Origin: Pristionchus mayeri
Taxonomy: Eukaryota; Nematoda; Chromadorea; Rhabditida; Neodiplogasteridae
DNA length: 64,000 bases
Assembly (NCBI GenBank): GCA_036245805.1
Contig: BTRK01000005.1
Coordinates: 48,910,553-48,974,552, forward strand
Direction of reading: 5' to 3'
Positions 34,037-47,185 of the stretch are shown here, one piece after another; within the stretch, counting starts at the first letter, position 1, and each line of letters begins with the position of its first letter. The position numbers and the translations under genes were made by a program. The notes beneath the pieces were generated by a model, which searched no databases, was not told the origin of the DNA, and saw nothing but the letters and a program-made list of their open reading frames with translations.

Positions 34037-37000
34037 CTAGCGAGAGGTGAGGGAAACGGCGGTGGATCCGGTTGTGAATAGTCTATCTGAAATGTGTGCT
34101 TACGGCGCAGGATTTTAATTATAAAATGACATCTTCGTTGTAATTTTTGAATGTCATTTTATATTGTTATTTGATTGATCGTATATTGACTTACCCAGTC
34201 TGATCGCCCGAAGTGTTATATTCCTGATCGATTTTTTGAGAGCGAGGTAGATGAATGGAGGGAGACCTGAATAGGTTTGATTCTTTATGTTTTACATAGC
34301 ACAGGTATCACGAGTCAGCGGAGGTGTGCGGGAACATTTTCCATAAACTTGTCTCCGTTCTCGCCTATATTTGGGTGGGGAAATACCCAGGAGAGATGTT
34401 TTCGAAAAATATAGGTCATTGGTCCCAGAGCCGGCTTTTAGGAAATTTCCGGTTTTGCACCTGGCCATGCTGTATTTCAGCTTCCAGACAAGCTACGGAG
34501 ATGGTAAAGTCTACAAAATGAATCCATCGAAGAAATTCAAGAGCTCAAAATGTGCGGAAAATTATTTCCTGCAACTATTATGCTGACAACTTTTCACGGG
34601 AAGTCCAACTGAAAATGCTATTTCCGCGAAACCGATTTCGAAATTAGAAAATAATTGTTTACACCATCCGGAAGGGGACTTGTAATGGGTTTTTGTTGCA
34701 TAATATGAGACAACATTCATTCATATGAATAAGAAAAATATTGGCGAAGAAATAAAGTGAGCATTCAGCCTCGATATTTCGCGACAAACGTGGGCATGTG
34801 CTAAATATTCAGAATTTATTCAGTACAGTGCGCCGTAATTCGCTTTATAATGGTAAATGTGTGTGATTTGAGATGTTTCTGACGCAGATGATTCAGTTTC
34901 TTCTAAAAAAACCCAGAGTTAACAAAAGTTCAAAAAATCGATTTTCACAACATCAATTTCTCCCAAGTTTGTGCAATTATAAGTTCGTGCATTAACAACT
35001 ACATGCCGAATATGAAGGTATGATTCGTAGTAGATACCGAATGGAGTTGAAATATAATAAACTTGATAGATTCATGGAGTTGAATCTCATGTAATTTTCA
35101 GTCAAAAATGCAATCCCAGGAACGTAAAAACTAATAAAAATACGTTTTCAGCTGAAATTATGTTGTTACTTATCAGATTTATGTCTCTAAAATCAAGAAA
35201 TAATCACCTTAGTCAGAAAACATTGTCATACAATAATTTGCATGGGCATACAAAAATTTGATTTTTTTCGTTTTGAAATTTTCGATATGTTTACAATCGA
35301 ATAGATTTGATGGTTTCTCGGCGTTTTCTGACTAAGGCGATTATTTCTTGATTTTAGAAACAAAAATCTGATAAGTAAGAACATAATTTCAGCTGAAAAC
35401 TTATTTTTATTAGTTTTTACGCTCCTCGGCGCACTGTACTGAGTAAATTCTGAATATTTACAACATGACCACGTTTGTCGCGAAATATCGAGGCTGAATG
35501 CTCACTTTATTTTTTTGGCCAATATTTTTCATATACACATGAATGAATGTTCTCTCATATTATGCAACAAAAACCCATTACAAGTCCCCTTCCGGATGGT
35601 GTAAACAATTATTTTCTAATTTCGAAATCGGTTTAGCGGAAATAGCATTTTCAGTTGGAGTTCCCGTGAAAAGTTGTCAACATACAAGTTGCAGGAAATA
35701 ATTTTCCGCACATTTTGAGCTCTTTATCATCTCAGTAGCTTGTCTGGAAGTTGAAATACAGCATAGCCAGGTGCAAAACCGGCTCTGGGACCAATGACCT
35801 ATTTTTTTCGAAAACATCTCTCCTGGGTATTATCCCACCCAAATATAGGCGAGAACGGAGACAAGTTTTCGGAAAATGTTCCCAAGAGGCCCCTTTTTTC
35901 ATTCACTGACTCGTGATACACGTGATAGTATTTTTTTGTTCTGGTGTCACACTATATTCACGAAGAACAGTCGGAGAGCAATTGTGAAGATAAATTGACA
36001 TTCGGCCTGTTTAATCTGTCAGAAATGTGCGAGAAAAGTTGCGCAAAATGTACACGAACTTCTGAGGTGCGTAAAAACTGTTTCTCTCAAAAAACCGCGC
36101 TCTCTCGCTCTTTCTCTAACCACCTCGCTGAAAAGTTCATCGCACGCTCTCTCTTCTTTCTCTGACTTTTCTCGCAGATTTTCATCCACCTTTTTTATCG
36201 AGCTCGTTGAAAAGTTCGTGAACTTTTCAGCGAGGTGGTTAGCGAAACAGCGAGAGAGCGCGTTTTTTTGAGAGAAACAGTCTTTACGCACCTTAGAAGT
36301 TCGCGAACTTTTTGCGCAACTTTTCTCGCACATTTCTGACAGATTAAACAGGCCGATTATTCTAACTAATTACATAACATGCTTATGGAACAGGTGTAGT
36401 ACCGTGTATAAATTGCCAAGAAACTTGTCCGGTAACGATCAAAGCATCGGATGCTGGCATGAAATTGACATAGACATAGCTGAAATGATGTGAAATCAGA
36501 TGCGAATAAAATAACAAAATTAATCACATTGAAGTCGCGACTGAATTCGGAATGCTGATGAGGAGTACAGTTATGTAAACCTGTAATAGATTAGTAGTGC
36601 CTAAAAGATGGAGTACATTTGCTTTTTCTCACAAAAAAATGGACAAAGGGAGTCACAAATGGAATGCATTAATCAAGTTTACGGAATCTGGTTGCGGAAT
36701 GCCCAGGATAATCATCTGAAATCCTACTCACGTTAACATTAGTTATAACGGGGGAACGCTTGCCGACAGTAGTTTTCGACCTCTGAAAATAATATCGAAA
36801 AATATATCTCTCACAGCTTCATTCCTGTGGGAGCATTCGTGAAAAAAAATAAAAAGAAAAAAATAAACGCAATTTCAATTTAAAACATACGGTCTTGATG
36901 AAGAGCACAATTACGAAGATGATGTAGAGAAGACAGGAAAAGGCAGCGAAGGAAATGTTGTGCACGGCATGAGGTACGTTGACGTACTGAAACATGAACA

Positions 37001-40000
37001 TGTGAGCATTTTGTGTATGCTGGTTCAGACCAGGGAGAATGTTACGAACGAATGTTCATTTCCTGAGCATCTCTCTAAAAATTTTCCAAAATACAGAACA
37101 ATTTCTACTGCGGTTTGCAATACGTGTTAGTGATGTTCTCTAGCATTTCGCTTCCAATCTTGTAAGTTTGGTTTTTATTCTTTTGAATGTTTGGACTCGC
37201 CATTGAAAAAGTGAAACGATGTGCTCCGTCATGTTTATTCATGAACAAGAAACCAAACCTCTTTAATCTCATGGCCGGGAATGAATGAAGAGAAGAAGAA
37301 GGAAGAGAACTTGGAATTTGCCAGAATCTGATCTTTTGTATTATATTTTTTAGAAACAAAAATGAAGAATTTAAGAACTCTGACCGGTCTCGTGAAAGAA
37401 ACCATGAACAATCCGTACGCAGCACAGATGCATAGATATACATTCGTTTTCGAGCTCTCAAAATGACGTTTGTTATTGTTTTGAAGTTTTTACCAACCGA
37501 AAACAGCTTAGGAAAATTGAGCGTTACGAATAGTCGATTGAGTCCAAGTACGATGCAGCATGATGAAGCGACAAACCAAACACCTAACAAGTGTTCGAAT
37601 TACATTTAATAAGAGTTAGTGTAGACGAGAGCATTGGAAATTCAGGTGCTGCGTAGAAGGGAGAGTTCGCACATCGGATAATCGTCACTTCGTTCTACAC
37701 ACTTTCTAGACTGACGTGTGCTTCGGACTAGTGATGAGAGAGCGTGGGAAATGAAGCGATAATTGCCAGCATTTCGATGTATGTTGGATGGTGAACTCAA
37801 TGTCATATCAACAAAATGAAGTTATTTTACCGTATCCTGTCAGTCCAACGATAAATGACATTGTTGGCTCGGAGCAATGCACATCTCCCTGAAGCACATG
37901 TTTTGAATTTACACCTCCTACCACAGTCGTATCTTTTCAATTATGCACACTCGTTTGAATTGGCTGCACATTGACTGTACTTTTTGCTCTCGAAAATTAT
38001 CCTCATTTGATATTCAATTGAGCTTCAAATTTCTCTTAACGAACAATGAAAAGGGACCGTACCCTGAGAAGAGTAATCCCGAACATGATGGCGTTCGCAA
38101 ATATTGCAACCATGTCGAGGAGTCCCAGCCAGAACATTATCTGTAATACAAGATTTTCGGATTTTAAGTTTGTCGTATTTGAGTGCGAAATTCAGTCTCG
38201 AATTGCATGCAATATATCAGGTTGGCGGGAAAGTCTTTGTATATGATTTTGTTTTAACACTGCTCGTCGCAAGTGCACTATGACGTTCCCTCGTTCCTAG
38301 TGGTGAATAACAGTCAGTGATTGGCCTTTATAGTAGACAACTCCGCATTCCCTTTCATTCTCTAGCAGAGCAACGATGTATGTTCCTGGAGCCACCCACT
38401 TCCGACATGTTCTGCTTTACCTCCCTGTATCCTACACCACGATGAGGGATGCGGGACCTTACTTAAATATATTTAACACACACATGCCCCCTCTACAACA
38501 CCTCCAGGAATTTGATCCATCACTTCAAAGAAGACGACTTTCCCCTCAACGAAGAGAAAACCGCGTTTTTTTGCATTTTGAGTATTTGAAGAATGTGGTT
38601 GAAAATGACACATTTTAAGGTGCCCGAGAAAAGACTGCTGCACTCAGAGTCCATCATATAACTGTCAAAGAAGACTTGAGATCTCTTGGAATGAGGACAT
38701 GTATCGGTCGATTCATTTCACATGATCTGATCCAAGCCAGCCATGGCCGTCGATGAGTAAAAAAATTTCCTCATTCTCCGAGGTGGAGATCGATGTCCAG
38801 ACTGGCTCCTAACGGGGAATGAGAAGTGGGTCCTCTACGATAACAACCTCATGAGAGCCCATCGGATTGGGGAAGGAACGACTCCACAGGGTGTCCCCAA
38901 ACTTTACATGCACCCCAGAAAAAAAAGCTGTCAATGTGGTGGGGAGTGGATGATGTGATCTACTCGGAGCTAATCCCTGAGAGCATGGAAATCACCGGGG
39001 CCAAGTGCGTCATACACCTCCAAAATTTGAAGTTGGAAGTTGATCGTTCAAAGTTAAAGGGCAAGAAAGTGTATAGTCAGCAATATGACCCCCGTTCCCC
39101 AGGTCTCAAATCAAGTTAAGCAGGGACTGGCTGGATATGGATGGATGGTTAAACCAAACCCCCCGTATTCTCCTGACTTGGCCCCGTCTGATTACTGGCT
39201 TTTCGCAGACCTGGCCCATGTTCTTAGAGATAGGTCGCTCAATTATCATTTCGAGTCTGCTCTCGTACAATACTTTGATTGGCGCCCAAGCGGGTTCTTA
39301 AGGGAGGGGATCCATACATTGCAGGTATGTTGGGTACATTTTGTCAATAATTCGGACACTTATAATTGAACTAATTCAAGTCCATTTCCCAAGAAATATA
39401 GTTTTGGAAAAGTCACAAAGACTTTCCCGCCAACCTAATAAATTATCAGCCACGTGAATGTGCTAGTTGCCCGACTTTTACATGCATGTGGTGGGAACAA
39501 AACTCATTTTATCATTAATTTTGGTGGACACGCAGACAACGGCCGACTATAAAAATACCTTGAAGCAAGATGTTCTCATATCTCGGTAGAGGCCAATGAT
39601 ACATGGAATGTAAAGAACCTTAACGAATCTAAATAATCTCGACCACCAGCAATGCAAGACATTTCGCGCTATTTTACTAGTTATACCGTGTCGGATAAAC
39701 AAATGTCCTTGAAAAAAACTTACATACTGCATAATCGTGTCAGATAATTTCGACCCAAACTTAGGCTTACCTCCGCGATTACCCCGAACACGATTGAGTA
39801 AGTGCCCAATTTGAACTGTTGAATGCCATACTTGGCGGACCAGGCTGGACCCGGAGGCATTACTGAGCTGAACGCACATCTTTTTATTTTCTAATTAGGA
39901 AATGTTGTTATTGTGTCATTCTTAACGGAATAGCAATGGGCAACGTTCAAAATAAAATAAGCATACCTGCAATTGTACTCTGGTCCTTGCAGCATGAAAG

Positions 40001-40028
40001 GCGTGAATTCAAATTGAGCACCGATCAT
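34037..40028 (-). CDS. Srt-type seven-transmembrane chemoreceptor, complete, 324 aa
   Basis: Putative G-protein-coupled chemosensory receptor of the nematode serpentine receptor class T family. Exons: 39967-40028, 39771-39879, 39559-39618, 38063-38140, 37831-37888, 37498-37583, 37385-37456, 37259-37309, 36891-36986, 36732-36782, 36528-36580, 36403-36479, 34195-34266, 34037-34086; all phases agree (975 bases). Recognisable features in order: N-terminal GPEYNCR, TM1 with FGVIAEVLYIPC, TM2 IMFWLGLLDMVAIFANA, loop with HCSEPT, TM3 ending VLGLNRLF, TM4 CAAYGLFMVSFTRP, loop YVNVPHAVHN, TM7 IYVYVNFMPASDALIV then WQFIHGLPPFIYLALKKSIR. The intron after exon 3 holds a decayed mariner. The intron 34267-36402 holds two palindromic elements. 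An in-frame upstream ATG near 40127 would lengthen the N-terminus. Confidence 0.85.
34306..35918. repeat. 1.6 kb palindrome with TATCACGAGTCAG ends
   Basis: Ends TATCACGAGTCAG and CTGACTCGTGATA are exact inverses. The two arms of about 800 bases mirror each other, and a smaller palindrome lies in the middle (about 35090-35440, around TTTTCAGCTGAAA). No coding frame supported. It lies in the large penultimate intron of the Srt-type gene. Confidence 0.88.
36003..36355. mobile_element. short palindromic element, CGGCCTGTTTAATCTGTCA ends
   Basis: Deletion derivative of the 1.1 kb elements at 21460, 24396 and 41128. The outer terminal repeat is the same, but the interior is about 350 bases. It is flanked by ATT on both sides and lies in the same Srt intron. 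Confidence 0.85.
37676..37768. repeat. degenerate hairpin repeat of the GAGAGAGC group
   Basis: Partly matched stems (ATAATCGTCACTTCGTTCTA and its inverse with mismatches) around GACTGACGTGTGCTTCGG. It lies in the intron between Srt exons 5 and 6. Confidence 0.5.
38217..39438 (+). mobile_element. decayed mariner transposon, inverted relative to host gene
   Basis: Terminal repeats TCAGGTTGGCGGGAAAGTCT and AGACTTTCCCGCCAACCTAA are flanked by TA. Plus-strand remnants include RHVLLYLPVSYTTMRD, EKWVLYDNNL, KKVYSQQYD and YSPDLAPSDYWLF, all close to the intact protein at 62144-63214 but broken by stops and frameshifts. It lies in the Srt-type intron 38141-39558. Confidence 0.88.
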
Positions 40029-41127
40029 CGTGAATTGAATCGAGTTGAACACTAGAATTACGGCGTTGAACAGACGATATTTTAGATTGACAAGATAATA
40101 TTGTTGTACCAAAGACGTGCCAAACAAGAGACTTGAGGAATCAAAATGATTCTTCTAGAAGATTCGCCTCCTTTATGAAGACTTCGCGTGCGAATCAGCA
40201 CCGATTCTCGGGAAGAACGTGATTCAAGGCATTTGTGGTTTGGTCGACTCAAGAGGAATCGTAAGTGATTATGCAACGATTATAGGCTTGGAGGTGAACT
40301 CGTGACCACAGTGTTCATTGTACGCACCCGAGAGTTCTTGGACATACATAAAACACATCCTAGAACGTATTCGTCACATTTTTCCTGCTTTTCCCCGTAT
40401 ATTAGCGGCACCGTTCCGGTTGCATTTATTTGCTCCTTAAGCGTTAATCTCAATGAAAGTAAGAGGCTGATGATGTGCACTCAATGCCTAAATGACCACG
40501 AACGATTCAAGAACGATTAAAATCGCGCGCAAGTTTCAAATAGTGTACTGGTAATTTGACTCGACCCATGGTGCGGACTCTACGCAACATTCCAGAACGT
40601 ATTGGACGGAATGGTCTGAATGTGCAGTTACTCTCAGGACGAATATGATTTCTGCTTGAGACGAATGATGTTTGATTGTGAGAAATTCCTTAAGGCAGAG
40701 TTGCGATATGACTACATTTATTGGCTTGAACGAGAACTCTAATCGTGATCGCCGGGTTCATGCACTCGCCCAAGAGTGCACGCATGGAACTGAGATCAGG
40801 ATTTTGGATCTGAGAACATACAACGCACTGTAGCAGATTCAACTCTATAACGGTAATTGCCTACAATTGATTTCCCCTATCGAATTTTCGGTAGGAAAAT
40901 CGAAAAACGATTCATTTTACAAACCGAGTGCTGTTTGGCAACTGTGCTCTCATAAGAAAGTGTATGAATCGTGCACGACGACGAATATTAGCTCGACCCT
41001 TAACTCTAATTGTGGTGGCATTCGAGAATGATTCGAGAATGAGAATGATAGAATGATAAGTCTCAGCTATCTATTCATTCTTTCACAACACAAATTCTCG
41101 AGAGAGTGAACGAAATTAAGACACAGT

Positions 41128-42201
41128 CGGCCTGTTTAATCTGTCAGAAATGTGGGAGAAAAAGTTGCGTAAAAAGTTCGCGAACTTCTGATTCTCTCTA
41201 TTTCGCATGCTCTCTCTCTTTCTCTAACCAGGTCGATGAAAAGTTCACGAACTTTTCGACGAACTGTGTTCGAAAATCGTACTTTTCTTTTGTTTTACTT
41301 ACTTTTATAAACTATTTTTGCTTTTAACTTATGATTTCTTATAATGACAACCTTCCCTTAGCTGGAATAGCTTCAGAATACAGCGTAGTGAAAGTAAACA
41401 GGGTTGGAGTATTTTTTTCGAAAATGGGTCACCATTTTCCCCACCCTGTAATGTCAAGCTATTCCATCAGAGGGAAGGTTGTTCTTATACGCAGTCATAA
41501 GTTAAGAGCAAAAATAATTGATAAAAATAAGTAAAACAAAAGAAAAATACGAATTTCGAACGAATTAATGCCGGTTTTTAACGAACTTTTCAAGGAGCTG
41601 CGTGAAAAGTTAGAGAAAGGCGAGAGAGCACGCATTCGAAAAGGAAGCAGTGATTGTTTACTTCCTTTTCCCTCTCTCGACAACGCGTGCTCTCTCGCCT
41701 TTCTCTAACTTTTCACGCAGCTCCTTGAAAAGTTCACGAACTTTTTGACGAACTATGTTCGAAATTCGTACTTTTCTTTTGTTTTACTTATTTTTATCAA
41801 TTATTTTTGCTTTCAACTTATGACTGCTTATAAGAACAACCTTCCCTCTGATGGAATAGCTTGACTTTACAGGGTGGGGAAAGTGGTGACCCATTTTCGA
41901 AAAAAATACTCCAACCCTGTTTACTTTCACTACGCTGTATTCTGAAGCTATTCCAGCTAAGGGAAGGTTGCCATTATAAGAAGTCATAAGTTAAAAGCAA
42001 AAATAGTTTATAAAAAAAAGTAAAACAAAAGAAAAGTATGATTTTCGAACATAGTTCGTCAAAAAGTTCGTGAACTTTTCAACGACCTGGTTAGAGAAAG
42101 AGAGAGAGTACACGAACAGGAGAGAATCAGAAGTTCGCGAACTTTTTACGCAACTTTTTACGCAACTTTTCTCGCACATTTCTGACAGATTAAACAAGCC
42201 G
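41128..42201. mobile_element. 1.1 kb palindromic element, CGGCCTGT ends, copy 3
   Basis: Same architecture as copies 1 and 2, closest to copy 2, flanked by AGT on both sides. The centre carries the hairpin CTTCCTTTTCCCTCTCTC with partner. Confidence 0.85.
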
Positions 42202-42351
42202 AGTGTGTGTTAGACTTGCATTCCAAATTATAGCGCGCGGGGATGATCTCAGCAATGAGAAAATACTGCATTATTTTCCGAAATATCTCTGACATAAATG
42301 TCTTGCCTCCCTGAGTACATTACGAAAGTTCCAAATTCGGTTCATCGTCCG

Positions 42352-42400
42352 TCCATTTTACACACTCTTTCGACCGATCGAGCGGTGAGCGTGTGCATAG
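42352..42400. repeat. partial hairpin repeat of the GAGAGAGC group
   Basis: ACACTCTTTCGACCGATCGAGCGGTGAGCG resembles the loop region of the group, but the outer stems are eroded. Confidence 0.4.
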
Positions 42401-42835
42401 ATCGAGGTGTCGCATATTGACCTACTTCATTACTCATCCAAACTATAACAACATCGAAAACAGCAGGACATGTTCAGCGAAATAAAAAAAAAATGCGCTG
42501 AAGATGGAACTACCTCTACATCTTATATGGCATATTCAGCAAAATTTTCAGCGTTATGACAACTGTATTTTCCCAGAAATACTCAGTTATCATGAGTTGA
42601 ATGGGTGTTAGTTTATCTTGGTAATGCCTAACAGATACGGTAGGGGAAGGGAAGATGAAAAGAGGGAAATGCGAAGAATTTAAGAAGTTCATCAGGCCAC
42701 TGAGTTCAGGTGAAATTGATACAGATGGGACCATACAGTTCATGAAATGAACCGATGTTGAACGGAGAGTGACAAGAAAACATGAGGATGTCTATGTTCA
42801 CAGATCAACCTTATATATGAGCACAAAATCAATAT

Positions 42836-42900
42836 GCAGTATCCAGTCAGTCCAACAGTTGCGAACATGGAGGTCATAAGGTATACATAGCTAGTTTTTG
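42836..42900 (-). pseudogene. possible Srt-type receptor exon remnant
   Basis: The minus strand reads TSMFATVGLTGYC, close to PTMSFIVGLTGYG in exon 37831-37888 of the neighbouring Srt-type gene. No other exons of a second receptor were found in 42.2-47 kb, much of which is palindromic insertion. Confidence 0.35.
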
Positions 42901-43309
42901 AGCGGTATGAATAAAAACTAGCTCAATCTGCGTTATGCTTGACATATTTCGGCAAAAGGTCCCGCTATTTTATGTCGGGGTGAGAATAATATTTTTTTCT
43001 GTTTTATATGCGGTAGCGCTGAACTTATCGAAAGGGAAGATTCAGTTGAGTACTCGAAGCATTACTTAGCATGAACGAGAACGAATACCTTTCACCATGT
43101 GCTTCAAAATGAAGTATATTATGATCTCTAAGAACTTACTAGTAAATCAAGCAAAATTTTAACGAGAATAATTCATTAACTAATTTATCTATTTTGTGGT
43201 GTGATGGCTAAATTAGGCTATAAAATATAGGACTTACAAGTAGCGAATCTCAGTCGTTTGGACCGAACTGTCGCTTGTCAGTAAGCGTAAAGGAGAAATG
43301 AGAGGAATT

Positions 43310-45179
43310 AAAACGCGTTCTCCGTAAGAACGCAGTGAAAGGGTGAGATAGTGACACAACTCCGCCAAAAATGGTCTCCCAATGCTCAAACTTTCAGAAT
43401 ATAACCACTAGGGACCAATAATCGTTCATTCCAGAGTTGAAGCCAAAATATCCTTTTTGACCTACAAAAATCGTTAATTTTAAATTTTGGATTTCAACCT
43501 TGTGTTATAGATCATTCGAAAGAGCTTGAAAAGTTATGTAAGAAACTATATTTTTGTCAAAAATAATCTACCTGGAAGCAAGAAATCAGTCAAAATGTGC
43601 AATTTTTCGCTCATTTGAACATACATCGCCGAAACTACGCCTCATAAAGTCAAAAGCACATTCCAGTTCCGACATATTTTGTGCCAAATGTATCGTAGAA
43701 TTCGAATAACAAATGAAATCGCCATATTTTCAGTGCCGAAGACATGAAAATATCGCTCGAAATGAAAAAAATCTTTTTAGGTACCGACTAATTATTCTTC
43801 ACTGTTTATCTGTGATACACTTTAAAATGGGCATCACGATTCATATTTGACGTTGTGGAGCATATATCAGTAATTTCCATTCCGTTACAAATGTATTTTT
43901 ATGCTTCAAAAATCATGCTTTTCACCACTCAAATCACAATTTCCCCTGCTGCTAACTCACCATTTCGACTTCATTACTCGTGCTGGTAAAACAATTTATA
44001 TAGTATGGTTAGCCATGAATAAGAATTGGTGGCATATACCTCCACCAATGTTTCGATACTCCGATTCTTGATGCTCAAATATGGAAGTTCGATAGCTTCG
44101 GAATTGCAAACAAATCGTTTTTTGAGAAAAATTGAATGAATTCAAATGACGTATATGTTCGGAAATTGTTTTTGTATGCAAGTTAATCAACTTATGGCGA
44201 AAAAACATTCGATTTCGAAATTTCACAAAAATGGAAATTTTCATATTTCGAAAAAATGGGAAATTTAGAAAAGATAATATTTGTGCTTTTCTCGTTGAAT
44301 TATTATTCTCTACCGAAGGACAATCATTTTCAAACATATATCTCATTTGAATTCACACAATTTTGCTCAAAAACGATTTCTTTGCAATTCCGAAGCTATC
44401 GAACGTCCATATTTGAGCATCAAGAATCGGAGTATCAAAACATTGGTGGAGGTCTATTCCACCAATTCTTATTCATGGCTAACCATACTATATAAATTGT
44501 GTTACCAGCACGAGTAATGAAGTCGAAATGATGAGTTAGCAGCAGGGGAAATTGTGATTTGAGTGGTGAAAATCATGATTTTTGAATCATGAAAATACAT
44601 TTGTAACGGAATGGAAATTACTGATATATGCTCCACAACGCCAAATATGAATCGTGATGCCCATTTTAAAGTGTATCACAGGTAAACAGTGAAGAATAAT
44701 TAGTCGGTACCTAAAAAATTCTACGGAAGTCGTCATTTCGAGCGATATTTTCATTTCTTCGGCACTGAAAATATGGCGATTTCATTCGTTATTCGAATTC
44801 TACGATACATTTGGCACAAAATATGTGGGAACTGGAGTGTGCTTTTGACTTTATGAGGTGTAGTTTCGGCGATGTATTTGCAAATGAGCGAAATATTGCA
44901 CATTTCGACTGATTTCTTGCTTCCAGGTAGATTATGTTTGACAAAAATATAGTTTCTTTCATAACTTTTCAAGCTCTTTCGAATGATCTATAGCACAAGG
45001 TTGAAATCCAAAATTTAAAATTTTCGATTTTTGTGGGTCAAAATCGATATTTTGGCTTCAACTCTGGAATGAACGATTATTGGTCCCTAGTGGTTATATT
45101 CTGAAAGTTTGAGCATTGGGAGACCATTTTGGCGGAGTTGTGCCATACCAACTGCACTCTTACAGAGAACGCGTTTTAA
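43310..45179. repeat. 1.87 kb palindrome, arms about 930 bases
   Basis: Outer ends AAACGCGTTCTC and GAGAACGCGTTT. Blocks such as CCGCCAAAAATGGTCTCCCA, AACCACTAGGGACCAATAAT and AATTGGTGG-ATA recur inverted at mirrored distances from a centre near 44250. Mirrored short open frames are present but are likely chance. It is the largest palindrome in the window. Confidence 0.9.
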
Positions 45180-47185
45180 GAAAAACTGTGATATGAAAAT
45201 ACCGTTAAGAGGTCGCAAAATGAAGCACTTTTGCCGCAAAATCACGTGAAGTGCGGCGGAATTGATAATTTATTTTGGAATTTGGCAAATGATGTCATTA
45301 TCTAATACCCAGGATGGGTAAGTTTTGATCGAACGCTTCTAAGCTGCTCTTTACGAGATCTTCTGGCAGCAGTCAGGCGTTCTTGGCTGACCCCAGACAC
45401 CAGACAATGCATCCCTCCGTAAACTTTCAGAGTGCTAATGAGCGCGACAAAATGTATTTCTACTCATTTTCTGCTACTTACAGCCTTGGAGCTTCCCGTT
45501 CTACGTAGCTATCTTGTTCCTATTTTAGCATCCGTTCGTGCCGTATTTGCATTTCCTGTTTGGAATAAATTCAGCTGCACGAGACTTTTGGTTGAATGAG
45601 CACCGAATAACACGCTCATTGAAATAATTGCCTATAACCACGCAATTTCATATTTTCTCGCTTAATGACTTCTTTCGAGTGGCAAGTTTTTCAGTTAATT
45701 ATCAAGCCAATTATCCAGAGTAGAACTCTTTCTCTATTTATCTCGTTGTTCATCTGGAACAGCGAGTTTTCATTCCCACGAAGAATCTTCCTATCCAATT
45801 AGCATCTCTCTCTGCAATTGTTTTGTTTACGATGTATTCATCTGAATTTTCAATCTCCACGCAAAATTTCGAAGGAAGAACGCGAATTGTCTTGAATATT
45901 GGAAAGAGGGCGGAACAAAATATGCGAACATTCATTCGACACTAACCGGTGTTGCTCGTTCAAGGACGAATCGTCTCGTTCAAGGACGAATCGTCTGACT
46001 CTTTCCAAACCACACGCTCTCTCGTCGATAAGAGTGGGCGAGAGAGTGCACGAAATTAAGAGACGACTATATCATATTTCGAACTCGAGTGGACAGCTCG
46101 TCCAAGACATCAGTATTACGTCGTACTCGCGTATGCATTTCCGTGTCAAATTGTCGTATGCATAGTCGTCAAAGAGGGAGGAACTCTCATCGTTTTCCTT
46201 GCTCTCTAAGCCTGCCAGAGTGGAAGAAAACGCTCGTTTACGTGGCGAACGATGAATTCGCTGTTCTCACCCAATAATCCATTGGCACTACTTATGCACC
46301 TATTTCGGTCGCAACGGTAAACAGTTAATGAGGTCATATTTATTCATCTCCCATCAGATCTATTTGAAAAAACAACAGACATTTTAAAAATATTTGCAAC
46401 TAGAGTGCAATTCTGAGTGCGACCGCGAGAAATGAATATTCGTGCATCTCTAAACCCGTGGTGGCTATAAATGTCGCTTGTCCATCCACAATTTGCAGAA
46501 TAACGAGTGGAATAGGGTTCGAAAACCAAGCTTGCTTCCACTATGAATGAGTAACGAGGGAAGAAATGCATCCATGCATGCATTCATTCATTATATATTC
46601 CGCCAGGAAAAAAATGCAAGAAATAAATTAGATTTCGTTGTTATTCGATCCATATGGGAAGCAGTGTTCGGGCACGCTATTTGTAAGAAAATAGGTAATT
46701 CCATGACGGATTGCTTGAGCAAATGTAAAAACACGAAATCTCGCACATAATTTCTGAAACTTCCAAGCTATTTTTTTATTATCTTCTACCTATCTTCAAA
46801 TAGTTATCCTTAGAATTACGCGATTAAAAACAAAATTATGTTCGAAAATCGGGTCGGCCATTCTCCATTACACGAAAAATTGTTGTCCATTCAATATTCT
46901 TTGTTTATTCTGAGTAGCATCGCTAGTATCACTACTTAGGGGAAACAAACTGAGACCGGTCATACAAGAATAAATAGATTAATGGGAAATGGGTGCAAGA
47001 TTATTCTCCATACTCATTGTCATCAACATGGCAATCGGCCTTGCTCCATGTAACACGCAGGTCCATTTTTCATTCAATACTCATTATTTATTTCGGGAAA
47101 AAAGTTTCATCACTAGTATCACTACATGGGACAAAAACATGAATAGACCGTCTTACAAACAATAATGTGACGTCATGATGCAAGA
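45180..47185. other. intergenic, no gene supported
   Basis: A degenerate hairpin of the GAGAGAGC group lies at about 45965-46087 (CGTCTGACTCTTTCC and partner), and a duplicated peptide-gene 3' end lies at 46853-47040. Short exon-like strings near 45.5 kb could not be connected into a gene. Confidence 0.4.
46853..47040 (-). repeat. tandem duplicate of the 3' end of the peptide gene
   Basis: Parallels 47041-47240 in order and spacing: GGTC-, TTTTTCATTCAATAC-like block, CATCACTAGTATCACTAC, then CTCCATACTCAT. On the minus strand the piece still encodes DNEYGE followed by TAA, echoing the DADEYGE end of the neighbouring gene. Confidence 0.65.

Noticed and set aside
43996..44495. Mirrored open frames of 79-116 codons
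   Set aside because: They are produced by the two arms of the 43310-45179 palindrome reading the same sequence in both orientations.
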